From the NCBI GenBank assembly GCA_032718865.1, contig JALUTQ010000027.1, positions 496,001 through 560,000 of the forward strand: a stretch of DNA of 64,000 bases, given 5' to 3'. Below the pieces are notes generated by a model. The model did no database searches, was not told where the DNA came from, and was given only the letters and a program-made list of their open reading frames with translations. The stretch is from Tilletia caries (lineage: Eukaryota > Basidiomycota > Exobasidiomycetes > Tilletiales > Tilletiaceae). A program made the translations under genes and the position numbers. Positions 1 through 12,157 of this stretch are shown here, piece after piece; within the stretch, counting starts at the first letter, position 1, and each line of letters starts with the position of its first letter.

Positions 1-3000
1 AGTTTGAGGGATAGGGAGGAGGGGGAGGAGGGGGAGGAGGTGGGTGGGATGGGGCAGAGGGAGGCTTCGTTGCATCCTTTGTGGGAACAGTGAGTTTTTG
101 GAAAGTCTGGGCTCTTGCTCTGTTGTGGGCTTAGGAGTGTTCTTACCTGCCGGCTCCCCCTTCCTTTCCATTAGATATGAGTTCCCACTCGATACTGAGA
201 ATGCGGCGAGCAGTGAGGAACTGTTGCTCTCTTCTCAGCGCCATTTCTATCTCAAGTGAGTAGTGGGGAAGTTGGACCCCCTGTCACGTTCCTCACACTC
301 CGTGAACTTCCCGTACTGACTCTTTTTGTCGGAATTATCATCAGTCCTTACACTGGACACCTGAGCTTGAGGTTCCAAGCTGGTGGGAAGGGCGCTCGTG
401 GTGGTATCCTGGCGGATGAGAGTGAGTAGAGGTGGTCGCCCTAATGTCTGTTGGATATGCATCGCGGGACTGACCCATTTCGCTCGGTACTGTCTTTCGC
501 CGACAGTGGGCTTGGGCAAAACAAGTACGTTAACCATCCCTCCTGCTACCTGATCATGCCTACACGCCAAGTTTGCTGACCTTCTCCCTCGGTTTTCAAC
601 AGTCATGATGTGCAGTCTAATCCACGCCAACCGACCCCGACCAGACGGCGAAGAATCTTCCGACGAGGAAGGGGACGACGACCCCGACTCCCCCCGCGGC
701 GCCCGACTCCAACAACAATCAATCAAGTCCGCCTTCTCCGGCAGTGCAGGACCTAAAGGATCCTGGACCCTCCCGCGAAAGAAGGCCACGCTCGTGGTGG
801 CGCCGATGAGTCTCGTAGGCCAGTGGACCGACGAGCTCGAGCGGGCTAGTGAGGCGGGGACGATGAATGTGCTTAAGTACTATCACCAGTCTGATAAGGC
901 GCAGTTGGTGCCCCGGTTGGCGGAGGGGAGTGTGGACGTGATTGTGACGTCGTACGGGATGCTCGTCAGCGAGTACACTCGCCTCCTGCAGCTCGGCGAG
1001 AACGCGTCCTCGTCAGGGGCGGGCAAGATGGAGACGACATGCCCCCTCTTCGCGGTCGAGTACCTCCGCGTCATCCTCGACGAAGCGCACAACATCAAGA
1101 ACCGCGCGACGGCGGTGGCGAAAGCGTGCTGCCAGCTGTCGGCGCAGCGGCGTTGGTGTCTGACGGGAACGCCGATCGTGAACCGGCTCACGGATCTGTA
1201 TAGTCTGTTGCGGTTCTTGCGGGTCGAGCCTTGGGGCGAGTTTTCGTTCTTTAACTCGTTCATCTCGAAGCCTTTCCAGAATAAGAATCCGAAGGCGCTG
1301 GAGATCGTCCAGGTTGTTTTGGCTGCAGGTGAGTTCCCCTTTTGCTTGAAGCGGTCGATATGGAACAATCAGCTGACAAGGAGGGCCTGGTTTACTCATT
1401 CTGCACCTGAACAGTACTGTTGCGTCGGGAGAAGAAGACGAGAGATCGCGATGGCAACCCCATAGCCTTGCTCCCGCCCAAGACGATCAAGACAACCCTC
1501 CTCACATTCACCCCCCTCGAACGACAGATCTACGACAGCGTCTTCCGTCGAGCCCGACGACAATACCTCAAACTCCGCGACCAAGGCACCCTAACGAAGA
1601 ACTTCAGCTTCATCTTTGCCGTCCTGATGCGCCTGCGTCAGGCGGTGTGTCATCCTGCGCTGGTGACTAGCATGACGAAGGATGACGATGCGGAGAAGGC
1701 GGTCAGTCTTGCTGAGATTGGCGGTAGCGGCGGTGGGTCCACATCGGCTTTGGGCGACGGGGGGGACGAGGATGACATTGAGGCTCTCGTCGCTCGTTTC
1801 CAAGCAGCCGCCGGCGCCGACGCCCCCCAAATACCCAGCGCCTTCTCGCGCCAAGTCCTCGAAAGCCTCACGAACGACGCCGCCGGCGGTGGCAGCGAAG
1901 GCGAGGGCGGGGAGGACTGGGACGAATGTCCGATCTGCTTCGAAGTGCGGAGTGGGATCTGCTTCATCCCGCGCTGTATGCATAAGGGCTGCAAGGAGTG
2001 TATCGTGGGTCATCTGGAGCGGTGTGGGGCGAATGGGGAGCAGCCGAATTGTCCGACGTGTCGGCAGGGTCCGGTCGTTAGTACGGATTTGATTGAGGCG
2101 GTACGGACGCGGCGGCCGAAGTCGAAGGTGAAGGCGGAGGCGAAGGGTCGGCTGGTGATTTGTGATGGGGATGGGAAGGGGTCGCGTGTGGTGGATGATG
2201 AAGGGAGAGAGACGGAGATTCTGGCTGCTGCTGCGAAGGAGGAAGACGATCCTATGAACGGCAAAGGCGCAGACAAGGGCGAAGGCGAGGACGAGGACGA
2301 ACCACCGCTCTCCCAAGCGTCAGAACACTCCCAACCAGCAATCCTCTTCCGGCGAAACAACGTGACAAGCAGTACGAAGCTCGAAGCCCTCGCCTCGCAA
2401 CTGAACGAGCTCCGGCTCTCCGAGCCGAACTTCAAAGGCGTGATCTTCTCCTTCATGACCAGTTTTCTCGATTTGGTCGAGGGTGTACTGGGCCGGGATC
2501 GACATGCGTTTGTGAGGCTGGATGGGTCGACGTCGCAGAAGCAGCGGGAGGAGGCGATTCGGACGTTTTCGAACTCGGGGAAGAGTATGGTCTTTCTGAT
2601 TTCGACGAGGGCTGGGGGGGTGGGGTTGAATTTGACGGCGGCGAATCATGTTTGGTTGCTTGGTGAGTACCGTTTTCCCACACTCTCTCTATATGTTGAT
2701 AGGGGTGCGCGAACGTAATTGCTGACTGTACAACGCTTCTTATTGGTCTGCTAACTTGGTAGACTATTGGTGGAACACGAGCGTGTGAGTATTGATTCAT
2801 GTCGAGGGGCGGTTGTGTGGAACAACTCTCTTTCGTGCTCACGCTTCATGATCCCCTTTCGCAGTGAGAATCAAGCCATCGACCGAATCCACCGACTGGG
2901 TCAGACCAAAGCGGTTACAGTGCATCGCTACATGATTGAGGTGAGTTTGCCCAGGAGGCTCCACGGCCTAGATTCGGTTCAGAGGCCTTGCCCATTTGCT

Positions 3001-3249
3001 GATGCTTTTCCGTCTGTGCTCTACCTCGCCCTGCCCAGAACACGATCGAAGAGAGAAGTGAGTCGTCAAAACAGAGGAAGGTGCAAATGACCCTTAGATA
3101 CGTGAACGCTGACCCCAACATCCCCCCCTCCTTCCAACCCAGTCATCCGAATCCAGAAGCGCAAGGACGCGTTGGTGATGAATGCATTGGCGGGGAACAA
3201 GACGACGGACCAGACGTTGGAGAACCTCAAGTTGCTGTTCGACGACTGA
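1..3249 (+). CDS. RAD5: DNA repair helicase/E3 ubiquitin ligase Rad5, 5' end missing
   Basis: Rad5 (HLTF family) is a nuclear SWI2/SNF2 ATPase with an embedded RING that polyubiquitinates PCNA in post-replication repair. The visible 820 residues need ten exons: <1-89, 175-255, 345-421, 507-524, 603-1328, 1415-2662, 2763-2784, 2865-2940, 3039-3057, 3143-3249. All have GT-AG borders and keep one frame. The first exons read LHPLWEQYEFP and [12 protein letters not shown], typical of Rad5 before the ATPase. Then come Walker A DEMGLGKT (exons 345-524), the DEAH box (about 1080), SNF2 motif LTGTPIVN, a C3HC4 RING (CPIC..C.H..C..C..CPTC, about 1927-2064), helicase-[12 protein letters not shown], and [10 protein letters not shown]. 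Rad16 and Uls1 also carry a RING, but the N-terminal matches favour Rad5. The HIRAN domain would lie left of the window. It converges on RPL22. Confidence 0.9.
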
Positions 3250-3753
3250 AGGTGGGATTTCGTGCGTCCTGCCCGCGCCCCGGACTTTCGCTCTTCGACT
3301 CTAGTTGCAGACTGTCTTTGCATATCGTAATTGAAGCTTCTGATATCGTGGGAGTCGACAAATTCCTTTACCTGGGGACCTGACATTCTGCTCTTGGTTA
3401 CGCTCGTTATGACTTGAAGGCTTGTTGAGGCCGGGAAGGACACGCAGGGGAGAAAGAAGGGTAGACCAAGAGACTGGAAAGAGGGAAGGGAAGGAAAGGA
3501 AAGGAAGAGGAAAGAATATAGGTGAGTGGAACGTGTTGGCACGGGTCTAGCAAGTGAGCCTTGTCTTGCAGGTACAGAATCACGCGGGGAAGGGCTCAGA
3601 CGAAGACAGATGCAGCTCAAAGATGATTTGCATTGATGCAGTGGGACACCAGAGGAAAATGGGTATGGTCATGGGGGGGCTTATTCATGCGGCAGGTGTA
3701 GCCAATTCGTCTTTGGGGGGCGAGGGGGGTGAACGAAACGAAAAGCAAAGCGT
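3250..3753. other. convergent intergenic region RAD5/RPL22
   Basis: These 504 bp lie between two stop codons and hold the 3'UTRs of RAD5 (+) and RPL22 (-). A purine-rich stretch lies at about 3440-3515. I see no gene, repeat or RNA here. Confidence 0.6.
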
Positions 3754-4222
3754 TTACTCCTCCTCGGCGTCGTCGTTCAAGGAGACGTTGAAGAACTTGA
3801 TCTCGAAGCCGTCCTTGCTGGTGGCGACGACACGGAGCCAGTCGCGGAGCTGGGAGCGCTTGAGGTACTTCTTGGTGAGGTACTTGAGGTAACGCTTGGA
3901 GAAGGGGATGGTGGTCTTGATCAAGATCTTCTGCTCGCCTGTGTGGGAGGAAGGGGAGGGGGTGGATGTGAGTATCGCGTTGTGTTGCCAGCAGTAATAG
4001 TCGAAGTATGGCTGACTACACACCTTCACGAGTGATCTTGATCTGGTCGCCCAGAGCACCAGCCTTGCCCTCGACCTTGATGCGGTCGTGGAGGAACTTC
4101 TCGAAACCAGCAGCGTCAAAGACACCGTCGTTGGCGGGACCGGAGAAGTCGATGAAGAAGCTCTCTCCGACCTTGGCGGCACCCTTACCGCCGGGACGTC
4201 CTGCAACCTTGCCGACAGCCAT
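3754..4222 (-). CDS. RPL22: 60S ribosomal protein L22 (eL22)
   Basis: This is a eukaryote-specific protein of the 60S subunit in the cytoplasm. There are two exons on the minus strand, 4222-4024 and 3938-3754. The 85-nt intron has donor GTGTGT and acceptor CAG and splits a Gly codon. The 127-residue product matches the family from end to end: [12 protein letters not shown]...[11 protein letters not shown] near the start, then [16 protein letters not shown] and LRDWLRVVA, and an acidic tail ending DDAEEE. The length is normal. The start is the only in-frame ATG and sits just after an A/T-rich leader. It shares a 604-bp divergent promoter with FCP1. Confidence 0.96.
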
Positions 4223-4826
4223 TTTTTATGTGTTGTTTTGGTTGGTTTTGTTGAAAAGAGGAGTCGAGAAGAGGGCCTACTCTGTGGGATGCGAGAGAGT
4301 CAGCGGAGGGATGGAGAGAGGGAGAAGAGGGTGGTCAGCAAGGAGTGCATTCAAGAGCGCTAGCGGGTGTGGGAGAGGTAGGGAGAGCGGCAGCCCAAGT
4401 CGAACAGCACGGCAGTCGTGGATGGGATGCGCTTGAGGTAGGAAGGGGAGGGGAGGGGAGGGAGAGAGGGAAGGAGGGATGCCTACTGAGTACTCACGAG
4501 TAACCAGCAAAGCGAGTGTGTGATGATGAGGTGGTGGATGTGTGCGCTGAGAAGAACGCGGGAAGCGAAGCAGAGAAAATCTGGCTGCTGTGTTTTCTCG
4601 GCCGTAAGGAGGGAAGTGCCACGCGAGCGAGTTACGTAAGAGCAACGCGCCTTTGGTTCGTTCGCTTCCTGTTGGACTCACTTCACACGCGTCCCCGAGC
4701 GCGTCGACTTATCTGTGCGGACGACAACCAACACAAAGACAAAGATACGCAGCGCACTCAGCACGCAGCAACGCGCTCTTCACAAACAGCACACACACTC
4801 TCCACCGCGTACAGCTTCCATCATCG
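4223..4826. promoter_or_regulatory. divergent promoter region RPL22/FCP1
   Basis: This 604-bp gap lies between two divergent start codons, so it must hold both promoters and 5'UTRs. It is purine-rich on the + strand near 4310-4480 and CA-rich just before FCP1. I see no TATA box or coding sequence. A 5'UTR intron is possible but not resolved. Confidence 0.5.
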
Positions 4827-4906
4827 ATGAGCGCCGGCTCTCCAGCCGCAGCGGCACCGAAACCACCGGGAGCAGGAGCAGGAGCGGCGGTAGCAGCTGG
4901 AGGAGG

Positions 4907-4987
<81 letters not shown>

Positions 4988-7900
4988 CGAGCCATGTTCC
5001 CATCCTGTACAAGTATCCGGTCTATGCGCCATCTGCGGAGTCGAGCTCGAGACGTGAGTTGATTTCAGATCGGAAAGCACGCGACTTTAGCATCGCACAC
5101 TGACCTCGCTCCCACTTTCCGCACCCATAGTCTGCCTGAGGACGAGCGCGCAGGATCAGCAGCCGACGAGCCCGTCTCCATCCTGCACTCCCACGCCTCC
5201 CTCAAAGTCACCCGCTCCGAAGCAGCTAGAATGCACGCTCAAACCACCTCCGACCTCCTCAACACCCGCCGGCTCGCCCTCATCGTCGATCTCGATCAGA
5301 CTGTCATCCACGCCACGGTCGACCCCACTGTCGGCGAATGGATGAAGGATCGCTCCAACCCGAATCATGGCGCGTTGCGCGATGTCAAACGCTTCAGGCT
5401 GGGGATGGATGGTAAGCCTGTGCCTAAGGTCACTAAGGCCATGAAGAGGGCCAGGACGAAGGCAAAGGCGGCGGTCGTAGCGGGAAAAGCTACCAACGGA
5501 AATGGCTCCGACGAGCATACCGAATCCAAAGACGACGGAAGCGATGATGAGAAGGACACCTCTATGGACGAAGGAGAGAAGGACGAGGACGGAGAGGATG
5601 ACGACTCAGAAGACTCAGAAGACGAAGACGAGGAGGAAGACAACGACCCCGCCCTCGGCTGCTGGTACTACATCAAACCACGCCCCGGCCTCATCCCCTT
5701 CCTCCGAAACCTCTCCACCCTCTACGAGCTCCACGTATACACAATGGGCACCCGCTCCTACGCAACCTCCGTCTGCGCCATCATCGACCCCGACGGCACC
5801 CTCTTCGCCGACCGCATCCTGTCCCGCGACGAGAATGATGATGGGGCTTCGGCGACGGCGTCGTCCGGGGCGGCGGCGGCTGTTGCGGCTGCGGCCGCGT
5901 TTAGGAAGAGCTTGGCTAGGCTGTTCCCAGTGGATACGAGTATGGTCGTTATTATTGATGATCGCGCGGATGTTTGGAAGTGGAGTCCGAATCTGGTCAA
6001 GGTTGTTCCCTGTGAGTAACACACTTCACCTCTGCGCGTGCGGCCCCCTCCGCTCCCGCCTGTAAGTCATGTGACTGAGGCATTTTTTTATCTATGGCTT
6101 GATTCAGTCGACTTCTTCGTCGGCATCGGAGATATCAACGCGTCCTTCCTACCCGCGCCGCCGCCTTCCACCGAATTGCCGACACCACCTACCACAGACG
6201 CCGACTCCAGCCCAGCAGAAGCATCAGATCCTTCCTCCTCCCCCGCATCCAGCTCCACAACAGAAGGCGCGTCTGGGTCAGCAGCAGTAGATGCGACTTC
6301 CGCCTTGGCTGAGGGCGGCGCGGATGCAGCTCAACGCGTCGCGTTGGAGATCCAGGCTGCCGAGAGGCCGTTGGCGAAGATGCAGGAGGCGTTGGAGGAG
6401 GAGAAGGATGCGCAGGATGCGCAGCAACAGTCGGAAGCGGGTCCGAGCTCGGAACGAGGTTCGAGTGAGGGGGCTACTGGCAATCAGCAAGGCAATGGAG
6501 AGAAGGTGGGATCCTCCTCCTCCTCAAGTTCGGGGACGAAAGGGGCGGATACGGCTTCTGCGATTCCGGTGCAACATCCACAACGCGCGGCTGTGTTGAA
6601 GGAGGACGACCGCGAGTTGGACAGGTTACAGCGCGTGAGTTTTCGTGCCTTTTCTTTTCCTGATCATCTGGGGCCCTGGCCGCGTCATCGTCGCGTCCCC
6701 CCCAAAGCCTGACAGTGTTGATTGACGAACATCTTTCTTGAACGGTTGAAAAGGTACTCAACGACATCCATTCGAGATGGTACGTCGCATGGGACACCGT
6801 GCAGCAAGAGTCTCGGCGGAGGGGCGGCGATTTGGGAGATTCACTGGCACGCATGCCCGATGCAGCTGTGAGTACTGTCTTAGAGCGCGTCTGGAAGCTG
6901 TATCGTTCACGAATGGCCCGTGCTCACGTTCTTCCTCTCCCCATGAATCTTTTTCTTTGATTGCAGAACATCATTGCGGAGATGAAGGCGCAAGTGTTGA
7001 AGGGGTGTCATATCGTCTTCTCCGGTGTCGTTCCACTCGGTCAAAATCTCGAACTGTGAGCATTTTCTTAGCGTCCCTTCTTCAATACTCCCCACATTGA
7101 CCCTTCCTGACCCACAATGTCTTTCCCCAGCTCGGAACCATGGCGAACAGCAACCGAGTTCGGCGCCCGCTGTCACCGCGACCTCACGAGCTCCGTCACC
7201 CACCTGGTCGCAGCCAGGGGCGGCACGGCGAAAGTGTACCAGGCCCAACGGCAGAAACTTCCACGCATCTGGATCGTCAAGCCGCGTTGGCTGACGGAGT
7301 CGTGTGAGCGGTGGACGAAAGGTGTGGAAGATCGGTTTTCGCTGGAGGGTTTGGAAGGCGGTGGTCTTGGTGGCGGTGCGGTTGATGAGAAGAGGTCTTC
7401 TGGGAAGACGGGAGCGTTGGGTCTTTCTGTGCTCCCGTCCCCAACTGCGGATGAAGCGGAGGGTGACAATACGAGGATGGCTGCGGATGATACTGATGAT
7501 GATGGGGAGGGATCGGGTGGTGCTGGTGTTGGCGCCGGCGGGGGCGGGGGCGGAGCGACGGGAGGAGGAGGTGGGGGCCCGTCTATGAGTGCGTTTGGCG
7601 GGTTTGACTCTGTTGATTGGGGCGAGGCGGCTGATGAGGTTGATGCGTTCTTGGATGGGTTGGATGAGGAGGGGGATACGACGGATGGTGGGTATGGGTC
7701 TGATCAGAGGTGAGTGATTCTATTCCTTCCCTCTGTCATGCAGCGCAAAAGAGTAGCCTGAAACTGATCGTACCTTTTTTCTTCACATACTTCAGCATCG
7801 GTCGTAACCCTCCTCAAGCCGAGCGTGGAGCCAAGCGAGCACGCACAAGCACGGAGGAATCCGACCTCGGCGAAGGCAACAACGCGTCAGCGGTCACTAC

Positions 7901-8483
7901 CGCCGAGCATGAGCAACCTCAGCAAGCCGACGGCCGTTCGCCGCTCAGCAAGCGGAGACGGATCGCATCGGGCCGCGTGGGGCAGAGTAAGCTCAAGCAC
8001 AGCTTTGACCCGTCTGCTATGGACAGCGACGATGACGACGACGAAGGAGAAGACGATGACGGCGCCGGTGCCGACATCAGCGGCGGAAGCGGGCGACGGA
8101 AAAGAACGAAGGCGGACGATCATGATGTTATGGATTCGGAAGCGGATGATGATGGGGACGACGAAGATGAAGGTGGGAATGCGAAGAAGAAGAAATCGAG
8201 GCGGCAAGAAGTTGTCAAGCACAAAGACGAGGACGAGGACGAAGAAGAAGACGACGAAGAGGATGGTCAAAGAAGACATTCCCTCTTCCGCAAGCGCGCA
8301 GCGGGGGCGCATTCTTCGCACGTGGCTGCCGTGGACGACGATGCCGACGATGGAGGAGCGGCAGGGGTATCGGGGATGGGACGAGAGGACGACGACGAAG
8401 GCTCGGTGGGCAGTGTGATTGATGAGAGTTTCTTGGATGGGCTGGCGGATGAAATTGCGCTTGATCTCGAGGAGGGCGATTGA
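4827..8483 (+). CDS. FCP1: RNA polymerase II CTD phosphatase Fcp1
   Basis: Fcp1 dephosphorylates the RNA polymerase II C-terminal repeat in the nucleus so that the enzyme can be recycled. Seven exons give 1034 residues: 4827-5053, 5131-6011, 6108-6634, 6754-6867, 6967-7055, 7131-7709, 7796-8483. The catalytic FCPH signature DLDQTVIHAT (DxDxT) starts at about 5291. It is followed by YYIKPRPGLIPFL, YELHVYTMGTRSYA and IIDDRADVWKW. After an acidic linker, FRVL-like sequence VLNDIHSRWY leads into a BRCT domain (about 6990-7330; HIVFSG, VTHLVAA, WIVKPRWL). The C-terminus is long, acidic and basic by turns, as in other Fcp1 proteins. The N-terminus carries a (Gly-Ala) run from a hexanucleotide repeat. 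The start is the ATG before MSAGSPAAAAPK; an upstream in-frame ATG at 4653 lies in probable leader. Confidence 0.93.
4909..4986 (+). repeat. (GAGCAG)13 coding microsatellite in FCP1
   Basis: Thirteen uninterrupted copies of GAGCAG lie inside the first FCP1 exon. Read as GGA GCA they encode a Gly-Ala run. In other frames they give long Arg/Ser, Leu or Pro/Ala shadows that are not genes. Confidence 0.95.
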
Positions 8484-8987
8484 GAGAGTGGATGCCTTGC
8501 GTTTTTTTTTGTTCAGTCACCCACATCCCCAGCGGTCTATGTACTTTCGGAGCCCCAAGCCCCCCCCGTCTTCGCATGCATGCATTTTCGTTCCCTCCAT
8601 GGGCTTAGCAAACCTATTTTCCCGCGTCTTTCCTTTCACTTCCCAGACTTTTGTCTTCCCCTCCCCTCGCCGCCTGCAGGTCTCCCATCTTTTCTCAACC
8701 ACCACTCTCATGCCAAGGGCCCCCATTTAATTCTGTACCAGTATGCGGTGTTCGGTCCCCACTTCTTGCTTCCCTGCTCGTCTAGTCAATTGTCGTGGGG
8801 CCCTTGCAACAGAAATTTTTCCACGCATCCCTGGTTCTTGCGGTGGGCTGGACATCTCTCTTCGTCTGGTCGCTGGTGTGCAAGCTCGATGGGAAGGACT
8901 GCTTCGTGCAAACGGATTAAGGTGGAGCAGCATCTTTATTTCTAGACTTGGTCCGATTACACTCTCGTTGCTGTCTTCGGGGGGTGA
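8484..8987. other. convergent intergenic region FCP1/DPS1
   Basis: These 504 bp lie between two converging stop codons. The stretch is T/C-rich on the + strand with no conserved reading frame. I see only 3'UTR sequence. Confidence 0.6.
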
Positions 8988-11105
8988 TTAGGGCTCCAGG
9001 CGCTTGGGGTCGCGAGGGAACATGCATGCCCTGCGGATATTGCCCTATTCAAACAAAAAAGGGAAGAGAGAGACAGAAAAGTAATGGGTCAAATCCGAAC
9101 GCCTCTACCTAACAAAGTGGCCCTGTGGATCAAGGAAAAACTCACCAAGCCCAGGTAGAACATAACGACACGCTCCAAGCCGATACCTCCACCCGCATGC
9201 GGAGGCGCGCCCAGTCGGAAGGCATCGACATACTGCTTCATCGACTCGACGGGGATCCCAAACTCGCCCATGCGCTTCTCGAGCAGGGCAGGCTCATGGA
9301 TACGCTGCGCGCCCGAGAGGATTTCTTGGCCGCGCATGAAGAAGTCGTACGAGTTGGAGTATTTCTGGTTTTGGGCAAGAAGGGTGGGCATGTGTCAGAG
9401 GGAGGGGAAGGGAATATGGAGGTCAGGCTGTTGGGGGAGGGAAGCGTTGGATAACGTACCGCGTCTGTGGGGTCGGGCATGGTGTAGAATGGCCGGATCT
9501 CGGAGGGGAACTTGTCCAGCATGTAGAAGTCCGTCTTGTACTTTTCCCGAATGATGCCACCGAGCTTACGCTCCTGCTCCGTGCTGCAAAACAGGCAAGG
9601 GATTTCCGTCAGTATCTCTATGAAAAGGAGGTCGTGAAGAACCACAGTCTTGGAGAGGTCTACGTACTTGATGTCATCGTAGTCACCAACTTCGACACCC
9701 GCTTCCCTCAAGAGCGCAATACCCTCCTTGTAGTCAAGCTTGACCGGCTTCTCCGGGATGAGGAAGTCCTCGACGGGGTACTGCTTCTTGATAACATCGA
9801 TCTCCTTGCGGTACCGCTTCTGGAGCTCGGAGAAGATAAAGGTGAACAGGTCGGCAAGGACATCGACGACCTCGTGGTAGTGCTCGTCGAAGGCCATCTC
9901 CAGATCGAGACCGGTGAACTCGGTCATGTGTCTGTGGGTGTTGGAGTCTTCGGCGCGGAAGACGGGTCCAATCTCGTACACTCGCCCGTCTGAGCTCGTT
10001 CAACGTTTCAAAAAACAGAAGTCAGCCAGGTAGTAAAGACGCGTCTTTAGCAGAAGCAACCAGCATGAACTCACAGTCGGCACTGATCGCCATCTGTTTA
10101 GCAAGCTGCGGACTCTGAGCAAGGAAAGCCGACCCCTTGAAGTAATCGACCTTAAAGACAGAAGCCCCACTCTCGGTCGCAGCGCCCTGCAACTTAGGAC
10201 TGTGAATCTCAAGGAAATCCAAGTTGTCCAAGAACTCGCGGAAGAGCTTGCACACGCCGTGCTGGATCCGGAAGATGGCCTGGTTCGTCGTCGTCCGGAG
10301 CTCGAGCACGCGGTTGTCCAATCGGGTCTCCAGTGCGATCGAGGGCAGGGGGCGATCGGTCGATTGGGACGCTTCGATCTCTTGCTCGGAGCGCGTAGCG
10401 TCGTCGACGTAGAAGGGCAGCTGACCTTCGACTTTCACCTCGGCGAGGACGTGGATCTGAGAAATCTTGATTTCCGCGTCCTTGACAGTGATCGTACCGG
10501 ACTCGATCGGCTTGGGCACCTTGGTGATGGTACCCTGCACGAGCACGATGGTCTCCGGGCTCAAGCCTGCGGTCCACTTGACCATCTGCTTGGACACAGT
10601 CTCGGGCGTCTGGGCCAGGGTTGCCTGAATGCAGTCAAACGTTTGGCGGAGGGTGACGAAGACGAGCTTGGCGGATGGGGAGCGCGAGGTCTGGACGCGG
10701 GCCTGGAAGTAGACCTCCTCTCCATCGCGCTCGGCGGAGATTTCGCTGATCTTGGACCGTTTGCGCTCTGTGCGCTCCTGGGACTGGTTGAGCGGGAGGA
10801 CACCGTAGGACTGGGTCGCAAAGTCGACTTCGGATGCCTCGCGCTGTGCCTTTTCGGCTGCCAGACGGGCGGCGGTCTCTGCCTTCTTGCGCTCCTTCTC
10901 TGCCTTCTCGGCGCGCTTGCGCTTTTGCTTGTCCGAGAGCGGTGTCCCGTCGGCGCTGGATGAGAAGGAAGCCTTTCAGTCAGCACTTCATGAGAGATCC
11001 ATTCGAGACTTTGCACCGCACTCACTTGAGCTCTTCGTCACCGGCTGGCGCGGCGGGAGGTACCTCAGCTGGCGGCGGTGCAGGCGTGTTCTGAGCTTCT
11101 GACAT
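8988..11105 (-). CDS. DPS1: cytosolic aspartyl-tRNA synthetase
   Basis: This class II synthetase charges tRNA-Asp in the cytoplasm. Six exons on the minus strand (11105-11026, 10955-10075, 9989-9668, 9583-9460, 9364-9146, 9044-8988) give 560 residues, close to the fungal norm of about 557. The lysine-rich N-terminal extension ([16 protein letters not shown]) is typical of yeast and animal enzymes. The OB-fold anticodon domain has FVTLRQ. The class II core follows: FLEIHSPKL (motif 1), [23 protein letters not shown] (motif 2; the Arg of FRAE) and [14 protein letters not shown] (motif 3). It ends [10 protein letters not shown]. All five introns are 70-101 nt with GT-AG borders. Confidence 0.96.
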
Positions 11106-11212
11106 TCTCTTCTTTGTGTGTGTATCGGTGAAGGTGGAAGTCAGGAAGAAATTTCGGTAGGATGACTCGATGAAGTTGGAACTTGGAACTTGCTCAGGAA
11201 GCGCTACTGTGT

Positions 11213-11812
11213 CTACTTAATCGCACAACAACAAGGACAGAGGACAAAAGGAAGGAGGCGAGGAGCGCATGCGTTGATCCGAGGATGAGCGATGAGCCTT
11301 GCCAGTGCAGCGGGCAGCGAGACGTGGTCGCCTTTGCATGATACGGTGAGCTGGCCTGTGCATTGGCCCTCGTCATCTTCCGACCCGTGCTCGCCAAAGT
11401 TGAGCATGGCCTCGAGCTCGCCATCACGCTCGAGAGTGGGGCACGGTCAGCATCGAGAATCTCGCAGTCGCTAGGCTTCCCACGCAGCACGAGAGTGCGA
11501 AACATGGGAGGGCTGTCGACGCAGATGACCCCTTCCACCTGTGCTAGCATAACCTGCACGAGTATAACATCAGTACTCTCAAGTCGACGCTCGGCAAGAT
11601 GCGACAAGAATCAGACGGGGAAAAAAGTTGTCAAGAAAGGAGGGTAAAGAGCCGCGCCCGGGATGCATGCATTTCATGGTGTCGTGCATACAGTTCGCGA
11701 GATTGGGGAGAATGAAGAGTGACTTTTCGCCCGTGCGCTCGGCGAAGCCGACGAGTGATCCGTGTCCTAGGCGGTGGGTGGGCTGGCTCGAGACCTGCAG
11801 TTGCTTGTGCAT
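11213..11812 (-). pseudogene. possible small gene, unrecognised, frame interrupted
   Basis: I do not recognise this protein. From an ATG at 11812 the minus strand reads MHKQLQVSSQPTHRLG.. to NLAN (11812-about 11690). A possible 117-nt intron (donor GTATGC, acceptor CTAG) joins it to QVEGVICVDSPPMFRTLVLRG. That frame runs to about 11440, where a run of four C (minus strand) would need one more base to continue into ERDGELEAMLNFGEHGSEDDEG and on to a stop at 11213. Both halves look like protein by composition. It could be a real gene with a sequence error, a decayed gene, or chance. It sits between DPS1 and RPL41, all on the minus strand. Confidence 0.3.
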
Positions 11813-12078
11813 GGGGGGTCGGATGGAAGACTTTAATTTGTTGCGGATTTGAAGAAGATTTGAATTTGTTTGGGGGGATGGGACGCTCGGTTTAACGATC
11901 CCGTACCGCTGGTGTCGTCGAACACCGCTTCCCGCATCGATCCAGGCGTGAACTTGTGTCGGGTGCGAAAAGAAGTGGGCGTCGGCACTAGAAGTGCTGT
12001 GTGCGAGGAATGGAGGATGTCAGCAAAGGGCATGATGTGGACGAGACGCTGGATCAAGTGCAAGACTAACCGAGCCGT

Positions 12079-12156
12079 TTACTTGGAGCGTGCGCGCATC
12101 TTTCTGCGCTTCCTACGAAGTCTGCGCATACGCTTCTTACGCCACTTAGCACGCAT
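12079..12156 (-). CDS. RPL41: 60S ribosomal protein L41 (eL41)
   Basis: This is the smallest ribosomal protein: 25 residues, about two thirds Arg and Lys, in a single coding exon. The sequence runs from MRAKWRKKRMRRL to KRRKMRARSK and is near-identical to eL41 of yeast and animals. It threads into the 60S/40S interface. A spliced 5'UTR intron appears to end one base before the ATG. Confidence 0.95.
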   Translation of the reverse strand: MRAKWRKKRMRRLRRKRRKMRARSK

Positions 12157-12157
12157 C

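Noticed and set aside
4780..5080. Minus-strand poly-Leu, poly-Cys/Ser and Pro/Ala frames and a + strand Arg/Ser frame
   Set aside because: All are other-frame readings of the (GAGCAG)13 repeat inside FCP1.
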